Shown here piece by piece: positions 1 through 13,007 of a stretch of DNA of 64,000 nucleotides (positions are counted from its first letter, which is position 1; the number at the start of each line of letters is the position of its first letter). This stretch comes from Carposina sasakii. Its lineage: Eukaryota > Arthropoda > Insecta > Lepidoptera > Carposinidae. The DNA lies in contig CP053148.1 in NCBI GenBank assembly GCA_014607495.2, forward strand, positions 18,786,001-18,850,000, read 5' to 3'. The notes below the pieces were generated by a model. It was not told where the DNA came from. It made no database searches and saw only the letters and a program-made list of their open reading frames with translations. The translations under genes were made by a program, and so were the position numbers.

Positions 1-387
1 TAAAAACATCAACTGATGGACAGTCTCTCACAGAGTGAGGCAGTGAGTTCCATAGCTTTACCGCATAGACAGTGAAAGAGAATAAAAGCAACTGAATTGT
101 CGAGGAGTTTTTAGTAAGGAAGCTGTATTAGACCTCAAAGGATGAGAAGAGATACTCAAATCTTTCACGTAAATATCGACATAAAGAATTTTAAATAAAA
201 GAGTTAAAATGTGCGCATTCCGGCGAAGTCTGATTGGGAGCCATCTTAGCTCTTTACGAAATTGAGAAACGTGATCATATTTGCGTAAACCATATATGTA
301 ACGGATACCCAGATTCTGGAGTCGTTCCAGTTTATTGAGCAGCTCCTCATTGGCATCAAGATAGCAAACATCAGCATAGTCTAGCAA
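1..387 (-). pseudogene. LINE reverse transcriptase, C-terminal fragment (jockey/CR1-like)
   Basis: The minus strand encodes the end of a non-LTR retrotransposon ORF2. An open stretch from 387 to 58 carries the motif IRYIYGLRKYDHVSQF followed by LRWLPIRLRRNAHIL, typical of the region after the reverse transcriptase palm in jockey/CR1-type elements. After a frame change near 75-100 the expected continuation KLWNSLPHSVRDCPSVDVF runs to the window edge. The copy is 5'-truncated, since the endonuclease and catalytic reverse transcriptase motifs are absent, and it is frameshifted. It is a dead LINE copy, not a host gene. The element family is inferred from motif resemblance only. Confidence 0.8.
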
Positions 388-390
388 GGG

Positions 391-2164
391 AAGAAGAGTT
401 CATATTTATTCTAGAGAAGATAAATACTTATTTATAGGAATAAAGTAGCTTATGTCAGAGTCTGAGCCCTTGTGAAGTAATTATATCTATGTTAGAAAAT
501 AAACACCATGAAGTCGATTTTAAAATGAATTAAATATGGTGGTTTGGAGTTTGGTAGGGTAGACACCCCAGTAGTGACATCGAATTGTGTACAGTCAAGG
601 GTAGCGTTGGTCGCGGTGGGGATATTCTTCGTACTAGTTTTTTCTAAGATTGATTTCTTTTTTATTTGAGACTCTGATGAAATAGAATAGGTTTTTGATC
701 ATTACACATACACAGTTACAATAACAATAATAAACCAAAACAAACAGAGATAAAACATAGAAACCTTATAGGTAGAAAAGAAGACAGAACAGAATGTAAA
801 GAAGTAAGTTAGTACAACATAAATAATAGAAAAGCCTTAGAGAAGAGCCGTGCACCCTATCTGAAGCGTGTCAGTTGATAGGTACCAATTGTCATGAAAT
901 TCTAACATAAAAACAAAAGAGAGACATTGATTTAGATTTACCCTAAAATTATTTGTTACCTCACGTTATTATTTTATATCCAGAATAGATAATGTAGAGT
1001 CGATTGCCCAAGGCAGACAGTCTAGCTGGAATGTAATATAATGTGGGAACTTACATTCTAAACGTTTCTGTAACTCGCGGTTAAAATGAACATTCTTCTA
1101 AGCTACGAGTATATATTCGAGAGGATTGCATGCATTATGTTACGTGCGATACAGACAATTTTTATTCCCGGATAAAGTAGAGTTCTATGTCAAATATATT
1201 TTATTCACTCGTTGACATTAGGAGCTCTTTCCCCTGCATATAACTCTGCAAACATCGGGCTCTTTTGAGTAGGTTGAAGGTAGGTTGTTGGTGGATACCG
1301 TAGCATTATTATATCTACAAACACGCCCGCCGCCGCGCCTCGGTAATAAATTGCACCATCTATAACAATTTAATTATAATTAATAGGGGATACCATCAAA
1401 TATAATTGTAGAATACTTTTATTATCAGATATTTTTATTCGGCCCTCGCGAGCTTTTCGCTAAGTATTTATACACATAAAACACAATTTTGCCGTCAGAC
1501 ACGTAGAATTTATTTATTGTGTAATGGCAACTCTGGAGCGAACAACATGTAATTTATATCGTATTAAGGGGTAGACGGTGAACATTATATGTTGTTGCGA
1601 ACAATATATATAATCTCGGGTAGACAGATTGTTGTAATGCCACGGCAATGGGCATCGGCTATTAGCCGCAGGAGTGATGGTCAGACCAGACACAGTGTGG
1701 GACCAGGCGAGACTGGAAGGCAGGGACATTAGGCATTGTGTGTCATATTTGCAGCTTACTAGGTGATCTTAAATTTACATCCAAACAGTAGAAATCAGTT
1801 ATTAGCCACTGCCCTTACGTACCTACTATTAAGTTGGTGCGCTGGTTCCCAAGACCTCTGGCTTTCTTATAGTGCTTTATATATTGCCTGATGGCAAATC
1901 GTCTCTGGGAATAGTTGAGTGAAAATTGTAAATATATTTTAGTCGAAATCAGTAGGTATTTGTCATTACATATAACATTTTACAATTTATTTGTTTTTAT
2001 TTAGTCATTTATTCAATGTAATTTTATTTATCAAAACATATATGGATAGTGGTTTCTTAGTCTATATAGTATAATGGTCTATGTTAGTGGTAGCATTAGG
2101 ACAGTAGATGACGATAACGGTGTACGGAAAAACTTGCATAAAGTTTATGAGACACTGTACTTTA
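391..2164. other. AT-rich DNA, no gene seen
   Basis: No ORF with family features, RNA gene or clear repeat was recognised. A short GC-rich patch lies near 1322-1345. The short ORF at 1514-1729 has no recognisable motif. Confidence 0.5.
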
Positions 2165-2290
2165 TTCTATACTTATCTATGTATTTATATACCATTGCTT
2201 AGTACCCACGACACAAGACCTTATGGATCTTAATGTGGGACTAGGTTAATGTGTTGTGTAGTGTGTTAATATTATTATTCTTTGTAAATT
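2165..2290 (+). repeat. SINE family A, 3' tail only
   Basis: The segment matches the distal half of the SINE at 13591-13866, sharing ATACTTATCTATGTATTTAT and the GACCTTATGGATCTTAATGT motif. The tRNA-like head is absent, so this is a truncated copy followed by a TAAATAAATAAA-rich tail. Confidence 0.7.
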
Positions 2291-3434
2291 ATGTATTAAT
2301 GATAAATAAATAAAAAATGTACCAATTGTTAAATTATCTATCCACCTCCCTACTCTGGTAACATAATATTATATCACACAGAGAAGGTTAAATATACTGA
2401 ATAGCTGAAATTTTCGACTACATATAATACTAGTATACTAGTAACAAAATGATAGAAATATATTTATTGCCACAGAAGGGGCTTGCAAAATAACCTAGTT
2501 AAAATAGATTTGTAAGCGGAACCCCGCGGCGAGCGGGTAATATTGAGCAGTTGTGACTCGAGGACCCTCCCTAGACCACAGGGCGTGCTCTGCGGGCACC
2601 TAACATGTTATTTCAACTTTAAAGAAGCCCCTCATCCTGCTACAACTTTAACTACATACGTGGAAATAATCAGAACTACAATTTTCCTCCACTAATCTAC
2701 GTCAAGCGTTATACAGTAGCGCCACAAGGAAGTCGGTGTGATGTAAAGTTTTTACATAATATTTTTTGCCCCCTGTTGTTTAGTAATTTGAAAAACGCAA
2801 GTGTTGTCTAATCTGACGGGATTGTTAGTAGTTGGATGGTAGTAGGTATCTACCCTGTCTAGTGGACCAGGGCTCTACCAACTATCTCCAAAAGCGAAAA
2901 TTTTCATTCTTCATTCATTTGACGTGAGACAGCTCACTAATAACGGGGTAAACTAAATAACTGGGTATATATTTAAATATGAAAAAACAGACAATTTATT
3001 TCGTGTGCTCGTAGGTGAATGTTTTATGAGATTGTAGATGGTCAATTATATATTATTGTGGTAGAACTGAGTCAAAGACGGATTACATACCCTATGTTAA
3101 GATAATTTGATCCTATTCCTGAAGAAGGATCATGCTATTCAAAATTAGGAGGTTTTCTAAAAGTTAATTCGGCCAATTTGGAATCAACATTGATAAATTC
3201 CTTTTTGTATGATCATTAGGTATTACAGAATGATACATAAGTAGATTTAGTGCTTTTTGAGAAAATGAAATGAGATAGGAGAATGTTTCTACTTTCTAGA
3301 ATATTTGGTATTTTCAGTCTTCTACCTACGAGTAGGTGCTCTCGCTTATATGTTCCTGATCAATGCTTGACATTGTTTTCGGCTCTATCTTCAGATGCCA
3401 CGGATGTTGGTGAGGCATGTGTCGATTAATATTG
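2291..3434. other. No gene seen; GC-rich patch at 2515-2625
   Basis: The stretch is mostly AT-rich unique sequence. The patch at 2515-2625 (CCCCGCGGCGAGCGGGT and following) is locally GC-rich, with no ORF or repeat match in the window. Confidence 0.4.
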
Positions 3435-3610
3435 TTAATTGGTTTTCGGATTGGTGGCTATGTGTATTTGCATGCTGGGTGCTTGGATCTGGCTTCTCGT
3501 TGCGACTGTAGTGGTTTTGTGTTCGTGACCATGAGTCGGCAGATCCGAGGGTCAGCGGAGAGTGTAGGGCCCGGTGGTGGGCATACCCTTGATGGTAATT
3601 TGAACTACCG
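3435..3610 (+). repeat. Dispersed repeat related to the palindrome inside piggyBac
   Basis: From about 3467 the sequence aligns to the right arm of the palindrome at 46184-46510. Shared motifs are GCATGCTGGGTGCT, CAGATCCGAGGGTCAG and GTAGGGCCCGGTGGTGGGCA. This copy is a single arm, not a palindrome. The 82-residue ORF over it has no family features. The class of the element is unknown to me. Confidence 0.6.
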
Positions 3611-6585
3611 AATCTATCTCCCTAGTTCGACAGGTATATTTGGAACTCAACCTTGGAGGAAGTAGGTAATGTAATAATTCAATGATCCCAACTAATATTA
3701 AGCTTGTTTGTAACCTCTGCGTATTTTATTCACTCAAGCTTTCTTCTTGAAAATTTTGCATTCATAGGTTGGGATCATAGAGAAGGAAGGCTAAGCTTGT
3801 AGACTACATTAACGACGAAGTCGCGGGCGTCCTCTAGTAATAAATACACTGCCTATTGAGATCGACAAGTGACTTTTTGCGAGTGTCTATTAAATGAATG
3901 TGACTAATTATTTGACTCTTCCAGGTATTACAGGTATTACTCTACTAGTAGCAGTGTGCTCAGTAAACCCACAATTTAATATAAGAAAAAAATATTACAA
4001 AAACTTATACACCCATATAAACAATTCTACAGAAATCGATCGTAGTAAAAGTACATATCATCATAATTTTTATTTTCATCCGATACCTTATAATAACTCC
4101 TCAACCCAACTTATGCCTTTCGGCATAAGTTTACGTTCTCATATAATTTTTATTACGAACAGAATAGAGTTTAGTTTAAATTGCAAACGCACACGACAAC
4201 GTTTCGCCAAACGTGCACATTGTAACTCGGATCGTGCGAGTCGATATTCCGGCTCCCTTATTAGGAATTATAAAAATATAATAAAGAGCACTTGAGCTGG
4301 TTTTTGTTTTGCAGTACGGTAGCGGGTTACCCCGCTTCGGGCTAATTATTGTGTTTTAAAATGAGGCGCGTCGCCAGAGCGGGCGAGAGATTAAAAAGTT
4401 TTTCTCGCGAAGAAGTCTGCAGCTCGACACACCTCTAAAGTGCTGTAGCAGTTGTAAAATTATTCTCAAGACTGCACCTAACTTCAGAAAGTTCTGTCGT
4501 TTCATCACCAAGTTAGAAGTAAAAGATTTTCCTGAAAAGTTAACTTAAGTGTATATCTATCTATCAGCTAAAATTGATAGTAGAGTTTAGAATAGTCCGC
4601 ACACTTGAAATGGACTAAAATATAAGTACAAAGTATGAAAATAAAAGATACGATTCTTTGTGTATTGTACCAGAAGCAGCAGATAACAACAGAGTCCTAC
4701 TTAACATACTCGTAGAAGTAAATAAGACGTTAACATAGCAGTAAATAAAGAGAGTTTATATATGTACATGCCAGATATATGTATAATAATAATATAATAA
4801 TAATGTTTATTTTCATAAGATAACCTATGCTAAATATAACGTTTCCCTGCCCCCTAAACTAGGAAAAATCCTGTATTATAAACTCTCAATTATAGCAAAA
4901 ACGGCAGTCATGTGCTAACCATAGAATAAAAGTCTTCGTGGTTAATACGATTCATCATCATTGATTATGTTGCTTGTCGATTGACATAACAATGATTTGG
5001 TATTTATTTGTTTTTATTGCCGGTGATAGTCCTTTCCCAATAACTAGTTCACAGTATAATAAAGGTGAAAGCATGCTATAGCTGATCCTCCTGATAGTAG
5101 TATACTCCTAATTGTTTTTATTTATCAATCTAGCTTATTGAATCGTTATTTATTTGTCTCTATTTTGTGTATAAGCATGTGGTACCTATACAACTAAGCG
5201 AATTCCCGCTGCAAGTGGCACTCCGCCTTTCGCCAGCAGCCCAGCAGGTTCGTAGAATTACTTTGTATTGCACATTGTTTCTTGTGCTCTTTTTAACGAT
5301 CAATCGGCCATTAGTACACGCGGCGCAAAACGTACGCGACTGTTAATGTTGGGAATCAAGCGGTTCTTCTGAAACACTAATATAACAGATTAAATTATGA
5401 AATTTACACTTGCGAGTTCGATTCACATGGGCTACTGTTGGTTACTTTAATGTATAAAACAATAACTTTTGGCCGAAGTCTATCTTTTCAGTTCTGTAAG
5501 TGTTATCTGGCATTTTGAGAAGGATGCATTAACTTCATTCTTAGGTATTATCTGAAAAATCTTGACGAAATTTTAGACATACTTAGTATAATCTTCTTCA
5601 TTATAAAATGGAACTTGATGAGTTTGCAATGGTTCGAAACCTGGTTTTAATTATAATTGGTAAGTTTCCGTAATGAACAATTACAGTAGAAACATCCAAG
5701 CCTGGCCGGGACAAACGAACAAACACATGGTTTCGCTGACGTATCGAATATTTGGACGCACTCCGCCGCGATATTCAGTATGACCACAGTGTAAATCATA
5801 TATAGAGTGTCAACTACTAGTCTTACCTTCACTATTATTAATTCGTTTCGCAGTAAACGTGTTAACTTCAGTTTTCAATTAACTTTCTCTCTTGATCATG
5901 GCCGTATTGTCGTATCTATAGGTACGTATAAAATGTCCTGAATGACTAGGAATCGCACAGTCTAAACCGCAGATTTTAGAGACCTGAAACTTGTAGAAAA
6001 AAATTGTATGACGTAGATATAATATCCGATAAGGATAGGTTTACCGAAATTCAGATCGGAACGGAAATCAACGGGATATCTAAAGTTTACGCGGATTACG
6101 CTGGTCTCATTGTTAATATTATGTGTTATAGTTATTACTTCGTTGGACAGTAGGTAATATTTGACAACCCGTATAGTAGTATTGGTAGTAACTCTGCCTT
6201 TTGGGTCTTCTTAGTACATGGCACAGACTTTCTATTGAGAATACATCCTAAGACACTAGATAGAGTTACGACAGTATTATATAGTCGGAATTCTAATACT
6301 TAGATAAGTGAAGCAAAAAAACTGCTGATAATGTCCTCTTTCTTCCTGGTATTTTGTTGTCCAACTTGTACTACTAGATCTCGTTTACGCTGTAATATGA
6401 GCGAGATGTTTAGTATGAGCGAACGTGGAATACGTGCCGCTGTGTTGTGTTTGTGTTGTCTTTATTACGTACTGTACGATTTGAGGCCTTCCCTGGCGAA
6501 CTAACCGAAAAGGAAATGCTTTTTGATAAATATTTCTCGTGCTGGGCTTATTGTGATATTTCAGATTTGTACATATATTTTTTTT
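3611..6585. other. Unique AT-rich DNA, no gene seen
   Basis: An ORF of 133 codons (3894-4295) has no recognisable domain and low complexity in its DNA. A small Helitron-like end lies at 3809-3837. The block 4290-4450 is GC-richer and repeat-free and could be regulatory, but nothing in it is diagnostic. Confidence 0.4.
3809..3837 (+). mobile_element. Helitron-like 3' end fragment
   Basis: The short motif GACGAAGTCGCGGGCG followed by a terminal CTAG matches the right end of the longer copy at 35792-36022. Only the end is kept. Confidence 0.45.
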
Positions 6586-6589
6586 ACAA

Positions 6590-6695
6590 TTAGCTAGGCA
6601 AACATTTGACTGCCATCGTGCCTGATGTTAAGCAAGATGCAGCCTAGGGTGGTACATGTTTGCCTAGAAAGTGCCTATTCACAAAGGAGAAATTC
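6590..6695 (+). repeat. LINE-like fragment
   Basis: The sequence TGCCTGATGTTAAGCAAGAT followed by GCAGCCTA and TGCCTAGAAAGTGCC resembles a dispersed repeat I know from lepidopteran genomes, usually found near LINE 3' regions. There is no second copy in this window, so the call rests on recall alone. Confidence 0.35.
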
Positions 6696-7639
6696 TACGA
6701 AAAGGTCAGGTCAACAGTATCTATTAATGAAACCAATAAGCGTGCATGAAGTATTAGGTATCGGATGAATCGAAAGAGGTGTGTCAGTACAGATTGTAGC
6801 AAAATATTCAGGTTCACAATCTCTGCCTACCATGCATGTATCTTTTAATAACAAACAAGTAAAAAATACTAATTATGGTCCACAAATTAACACATTTGAT
6901 TTAAAAGGTTATAAGGTAGTAAAATCGGTGAATCCGATTCAATGCATATCTATGGAAATAGCGAAATTGTCATTAACATTAACATGGCTAACTTATATTA
7001 CGTTACGTTTTATGTTTTCGGAGTGAATGTTATGTCTCAGTCGCATACAGCGTAATACCGTTAGTGCGGTATTCTGTTACAAACATGTAGCTCGTCTCAT
7101 CATCATTCCGCCGTGTGTGCCATGCGCCTGGACCAACTATGTCCGGAAGCCTAAAGCTGTTTTCAGACGTGGCGGTAATGTTACACGAATTCTTCGTGTG
7201 TCTGCGAGCTATCCTTACAATGATGTCGATGAGTCTGACGACATAGGTAAACGTGGCTCTTTGGTATTCGATACAAATTGTTTCAGATGACATTTCCAAT
7301 CTGAAATGTCGATGGTAAAGGTGTGTGTACACTTGTACAGTTATGTTTTTGCGTTGTTTAAACTCCAACAACAATGTATAGGTACATTTTATTACTCATG
7401 ACTGGTATAATTATTTGGTTGAAAAATTTAAACTTGGTGAGAACTTACCTACTATGATGATGATCTCCGACCGTATTTCGGCCAAGGCGACCAATCTCTT
7501 GGCCAGGTACGCAGGAGATATTATAGTGCACAAGTGTGTGCGCAAACACAGATTCACTCTCTATTCTGTTACTCTCATAGTCCGACAGGACAGAAAGTCG
7601 ACACGACCGGAGAGAGATCAGGCGCAGGACCAACGGTTC

Positions 7640-7795
7640 TCCGTGCTTTCCGAGGCATGAGCTAAGTGACAATTTTGCAACATTAAAATCTGTACATGAA
7701 ATAAATTCATTGGTACATGCCAGTGACTGGGATCGAACTAACGCCTCCCGTTTGGAAGGTGCACGTCTTAACCACTGGGCTATCACCGCTATTAC
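7640..7795 (-). mobile_element. tRNA-derived SINE, family B
   Basis: Read on the minus strand, the head contains a box A-like TAGCCCAGTGGTTAAG and a box B-like AGTTCGATCCC, followed by a body whose motif GTCACTTAGCTCA recurs at 31833-31965. This is the layout of an RNA polymerase III-transcribed, tRNA-derived SINE. Two overlapping antisense ORFs here (7415-7660 and 7445-7855) are by-products of the repeat. Confidence 0.65.
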
Positions 7796-7834
7796 TGGGC
7801 TATTACCTACTATAACTAAGCTAACGACAGCTGA

Positions 7835-7975
7835 AAATGTCAAAATTATAAACAAAAGCTCGATAGTGATGTAATTGTATCGATATTTATTTTATAACAA
7901 ATGTTATAAAGGACTACTTTAAGTAATGCTTCGGAAATATTTATAAATCTGCTATTACAGTACAAAGGGTTTTGT
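7835..7975 (+). repeat. Direct duplication, copy 1
   Basis: AAATGTCAAAATT, AAAAGCTCGATA and the following GATGTAATT reappear in the same order and spacing at 8690-8850. Similarity continues through a TATTTATAAAT motif about 90 bases on. The copies are some 850 bp apart. Confidence 0.55.
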
Positions 7976-8689
7976 ATATTCCCCTTACATTCCAGATAAT
8001 TGCAATTTGAATATTAAACAGTAATAAATTGCGCGAAATCTCCATTGGCAGCAGTCAAAATCATCTCATATGATCGGGAATAGTAAAGATACTACAGAAT
8101 CAGCCTGGAATGGTTACCTAAATTATTGCTAATTATACCTAATGCTAGAGATTAAATTAAAATAAACATATCTCAGATTAATTCTTCAATACTTTTATTA
8201 AAAAAATCTTACTTGGAATAAAATAATCAAGTTATCTTTCTCAATAAGGTAACTAGAGATTCTCTAGTATTGAAATTGGCAGTTAGATATTCTATCACGA
8301 GTGGGTTCCGTCACTGCTGCCTCAGTCTACCCTTGTTATAGTAGAAAGTTGCAAAGTGGGCAGATCCCCGGTAGCTTGATGTTTATCTGCAGGGTCAAAG
8401 TCGTGAGTCGCAGTCCCCGCCTCGGAAATGTGACCCTCTGGTGAAGTTATGGGAAATGCTGTAATTGTGCTACAGAGTGCTCAGGATACGTTATCGGTGT
8501 GTCTGTCATCGTCGATACTTGAGAAATTTTCATTCGTTGCTGCAGATTTGATGTAAAAGATCTCTTTCACAAATGTTGCAAAAATTTAGATTTGCAAAAA
8601 CGGCTCTACATCGCATCGTATTAGATTCGCAATACGTTGGGTTTCGTATTCATTTAATTTATGTACTTACTAATGTTATTAGTGCATTT
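7976..8689. other. No gene seen between the duplicated blocks
   Basis: This is unique sequence of mixed composition. A GC-richer portion lies at about 8280-8480 with no ORF or known motif. Confidence 0.4.
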
Positions 8690-8850
8690 TTAAAAATGTC
8701 AAAATTGTAAATAAAAGCTCGATAATGATGTAATTATGTCGATATTTTACGTATCGATGGAAACTTTGAAGCATAAAAGAGTCCTGTAAGTAGTACCTAG
8801 GTATTATTTATAAATATGCTATAACAATATTTCAATACGCCCCGGGAAAG
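8690..8850 (+). repeat. Direct duplication, copy 2
   Basis: Diverged partner of 7835-7975, starting AAATGTCAAAATTGTAAATA and ending near a shared TATTTATAAATATGCTAT motif. Confidence 0.55.
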
Positions 8851-9770
8851 TTCCCAGTAACAAAGGCCGACACGAAACAATGTATCGCCGCGGCGATCGC
8901 TAACCGGGCCCGTAATTCATGCAAATCGTCCACATATAAAGTATCTAATTCCTACGTTCCAAACAAAAAAGGATTTAATTTTAAGGCGAGCGGCTACCGA
9001 GTTCCGAGAGCCCCTTATTACACGGCAAAATCAAATTGTAAGCAATTTCTTTAAATACGGACGTCGGGCTCGGTGCGGGTAGTCGATTCTTATATCGGAC
9101 TATCTAATAAAACGTCTGGGTATCACGAGAAAGCCGTTTCGTGAAAATTGATATGTTTAATATTACTATCTCACGATTCGCGGATAGATGCTGCGTTTTT
9201 ATATTTTTAAACGGGGCTAAGTGCCGGCTCGGCAGCCGAGAGCTGCGGGTGATTGATTGTCGAATTTGTACCGGTTTGCTCTTTTATTGTATTCTCTTAA
9301 ATCAAAACCGGCAACATTTTATTACTATGATTCATATTTGCCGTCGGTTCAGTTAAACGAATTGTTGCCGGCGCGGTTCTGTTATCCATATGCTTTTGTG
9401 CCAAATTTCCTCTGCCAAATTCAACTTAAAGTACAAGCTTAAGTCCATTTAAATCGCATACTTTACAAGTGGCGCTCGAGTGTTTCAGTTATTAATTTCA
9501 ACATTATTTGCAGCTAAAAAGTGAATTGAAGAGACATAAAGTGACCGTCACATTAGAATAGCGTTTTAAATCAGAATATCCGTATCCGCAGCACGCGAAT
9601 ATAAACGTATTTCAATTAGAGTATTCGCAGGAGTTTGTACTGTAATTGTGGAATAATACAGTCGCGCGCCGCCGTATCCGTTCGCAATAAAAATGTAAAA
9701 CGCCGCGATAAGGACAGCGCGGCTCGGGTAGGGACGCGCCGCGCCGGGTCCTGTCGATGTTTGTTTACTA
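8830..9770. promoter_or_regulatory. Candidate conserved non-coding/regulatory block
   Basis: Nearly a kilobase is free of the repeat families found elsewhere in the window. It is richer in CpG (for example ATCGCCGCGGCGATCGC near 8884 and GCGCGCCGCCG near 9662) than its flanks. No ORF with family features runs through it. Repeat-free, CpG-holding islands in AT-rich repeat deserts next to developmental transcription factors are often enhancers. Function here is inference from composition only. Confidence 0.3.
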
Positions 9771-11879
9771 ACTCTGGATTATGTAATAGGTACTAGTGGA
9801 CGAACATCCGTGACTTCATGCGCTCTTTAAACTCTTTTTCGCATTAAAAAGTAGCTATGTCCGCCCTCAGACTAGTCTAGACAATTAGTGCACCCTTAGA
9901 TGAATTATAACTAGATTCAGTGACAGCGCTCAAAAAATGACACGACAAATAGCTGCTCAATTGTATGGCTGGGCATCTATTGTCATAAATTGATACAAGC
10001 AAAGTCGAGTCTTATGGTAACTACATAAGATTCAAGTTTAAAAATCTAATTTAATGCAGTTATTACGTTTACATAGATTTACTGGTGCCACTTTTTATAA
10101 AGATTTCATTATGAAACCCCGCGTCTACCTATAAACACGTCACTGAGTGCACCATATATATTTAAATGTAATGTTTAATATAGGTTTTTATTACTTTTTA
10201 TTTACAAATAATGACGTTATGGATATACCTCATATATAGGTACCTCTAAGGAGGTAGCCTAAATTACATATATAAGAGATCGTTCAAGTAGGTAGTAGTT
10301 CCACAGGTTTTCTTCATATTCGTAAATCTATCAATATATACTATAAAACATGACTATCTAACTTGGCAAACTTAGCAGACGTGTCGCAGATAGTCAAAAA
10401 AGGTATAGCTATTTTATCTACACACAAATCATTTACAAATGTTAATCTATGTTCTTATGGATTAACCATTTTCAACAATTTATAACTGAGCCTAAATTAA
10501 ATTCTTTCGTCCCATCAAAAAGTTTAGCTAATATCAAAGGAATTTCAAAAGTGTTGCTCAAAAATGCTTTGGATCAAATGTTTTTTGTTTGAAATATTCT
10601 ATAGGATTGCAACAGTGACTGTGTTAAGCTACTAACAGCTCGACAAGCTTTTGAGGAAACTATTTAATCGACAAGTTGTCCCATCCCTAGCACAACTGTT
10701 TGAGTTTTTATGTCCGGATCAAAGCGCCGGTATTTTGTCACACAAAATATAAATGTTGCATACTTCCTTCCTTCATTGGCGGAGTTTATCTACGTGATTA
10801 ATAATGGCTGTATACTTGACTTTGGAGTTAATTTTACAACTCATGTACGTCGTGCAAATAGTTGCGTTTCGTTTGCGAATTCAGGTGGGGACTGTTATTT
10901 ATGTGCGCGGTTTGAATCGGGTTTGATTTTTAATTGTTTCTGCCTTTGCATTGGTTTAATTTTTGTTTTTTTTTTATTATCAATATCATAGGTAGGTACT
11001 TCATTTGAGGATTCAGTTAAAAAAGTGTAACGGCATTTACTGTCTGAAATGTCCGATTAGATTTAGGCAAGCGGAACTACTTGTTCTAAGTAGATTTAAA
11101 GTTATAATTATGTAGGCACTATCTTCTTTTGCCTACATATACTTGCCTACTTGGCTTAAGGGAACATACTCGTAGTAGCATTCAGGAAGTGTTCAAGGAA
11201 TAAAAAAATGACGCTTTTACATTTACATAATATGTCAAGCTCTATCAGGTCCACATCAAAAAAAGAAAGACGGCATAACGTCCTTCAGCAGGCCTTGGTT
11301 GTCTTCTGGGACGGAAAAGAAAGAAAATCCGCTTTCTTTAATTTTATTTTATAACTGGATTTTCAGAATTACGAGATTTTAGGTTTTATAACAAGTTCGA
11401 ACTGGTATGCTTTCCCTAGACACCGATAGGAAGCGATCCAGACCAATTTCGCGCTAATTAGTCTTAGATATTGAGGTACTGTAGTCTTAGATTTCGATCC
11501 TTCTTTTCATGTATAATATGGGGTACCCATGAAGAAGGTTTCTCTATGGGGGTACCTAATAATCATGGTTGCATAATATGATGTGACTCTACATAAATCA
11601 CATAGTTCTGTTCACCTTTGATCACCATAAAAAAAGCCAGAGAAAACACGTCATCATATTCTAAGGCGTGGTAAAATTTCGGAAATATCAACTAAATAAT
11701 TAACACGGTATCACCACTCCTGCCATACTCGTATTTGCCTACATCATTCCATTAACGTAACGATATAGAAATGACATCATGTAAAATACGAAAGCAATTA
11801 CTTTCTCCAATATCTATTTATTAAGGATCTGGATTTGAGGAGATGGGCCTAAATTAAATAAACCTTCCCTCCAAAATAA
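9771..11879. other. Unique AT-rich DNA, no gene seen
   Basis: No repeat family shared with the rest of the window was recognised. The 93-codon ORF at 10710-10991 has a hydrophobic tail coded by T-rich DNA and no family features, so it is not called. Confidence 0.45.
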
Positions 11880-12200
11880 ATTGGGAATAACGCGGAAACC
11901 TCCGCCGGTGATAATATTTAAATTATATCAAGTTATCATCGACCAATAGGAGCGAAGTGCATATTGGCGCGAACGCGAAGCTGCCAATGGCTTTTAAGAG
12001 AACAAATTTGGAATTTTACGCTTCGAATGCCGAATTTAGCATTTGCGCGGGGCGAATTCGTGGAATTAAGATTTTTATTACATGCACAGGCAAATGTATA
12101 TTATTTCATACGGTGTTTGATACGCACTTTCTCATGCAAATGATACGCTCCGATGTATCTAAACGTACGTTCACACGAACGGTTTGAGATTAATCGGATC
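11880..12200. promoter_or_regulatory. Candidate conserved non-coding block
   Basis: The block is repeat-free and GC-richer than its surroundings, with two ATGCAAAT/octamer-like or homeodomain-type AT cores embedded (CATGCAAATGATACGC near 12133). Resemblance to a developmental enhancer is inferred from composition and isolation from repeats. No conservation data were available. Confidence 0.25.
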
Positions 12201-12335
12201 AAATTTGAATTTACATGTTACTCCTTATTCTGATTAAGGATACGTAGAGCCACAAATATAGGAGCCACGTCAGTACTTAGTTTGTCAGTTCTTAGAGTTA
12301 TTTAAAAATTAAGTATCGAGTTATATTATTAGTAA

Positions 12336-12688
12336 CTAGTCGACGACCGCGACTCCGTCCGCGTGGACTACAGAAAAAAAACAAAATATCGAAATTATCC
12401 GGGATAAAAACATTTTCCCGGGATAAAAAGTAGCCTATGTGTTAAGTGGGACATGTCACAATATATTACTGAAAACTGCATCGAAATCGGTTCAGCCGTT
12501 TCTGAGATTAGCGTGCACAAACGCGCAGACAAACAGACAAACCGACAAACAGACGAACAGACAAAAATTCCAAAAATCATTGTTTTGGGTACTATTGCGT
12601 TGATAAAGGTATTCTATAATATTTTTTCTTTATGTATATCTTCCATGTACAGACAGCGATCCGTTACATTTTTATTATATGTATAGAT
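12336..12688 (-). mobile_element. Helitron-like non-autonomous repeat, family C
   Basis: On the minus strand the copy ends in GACGGAGTCGCGG plus a terminal CTAG. It contains a TCCCGGGATAAAAAGTAGCC-type core and a run of degenerate CAGACAAA repeats. A partner copy lies at 23858-24121 and a related one at 35792-36022. CTAG termini and the GCGGACGAAGTCGCGG motif fit the lepidopteran Helitron-like class as I recall it. The class assignment is not proven by the sequence. Confidence 0.6.
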
Positions 12689-13007
12689 TATATTAAGTAA
12701 CGAGTTAGTACCCGCAGTGCATTGTAGTACCTAGTTGAATGTAGAGTTCCTAATATTAATTAAAACTTTATCCTTTGTTCACAGGTACCTATTTGAATTT
12801 GGGGAGTCTGAGGCATTGGCGGCCATCTTGTTTATGATCTTTGTTATCTATGGTAAGTTAAGTACCTATAGATCCCGCATTATATTAGGGTAGAAAGTGA
12901 AAATACGAGAAGTAGTTTTAGGTTTTATTCGGTTATTGTAGAGAACATTTTACTGGATGGATATACACTTTCCTGTCGCCATTTGCTGGCTATAAACTTG
13001 ATCTATA

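Noticed and set aside
3894..4295. 133-codon ORF
   Set aside because: No domain, low-complexity AT-rich codons, and within the length expected by chance in this window.
6781..7290. Two abutting ORFs, 81 and 87 codons
   Set aside because: No recognisable motifs, overlapped by an antisense ORF of similar length; no splice or start context of note.
7445..7855. 136-codon ORF on the minus strand
   Set aside because: It reads through a tRNA-derived SINE.
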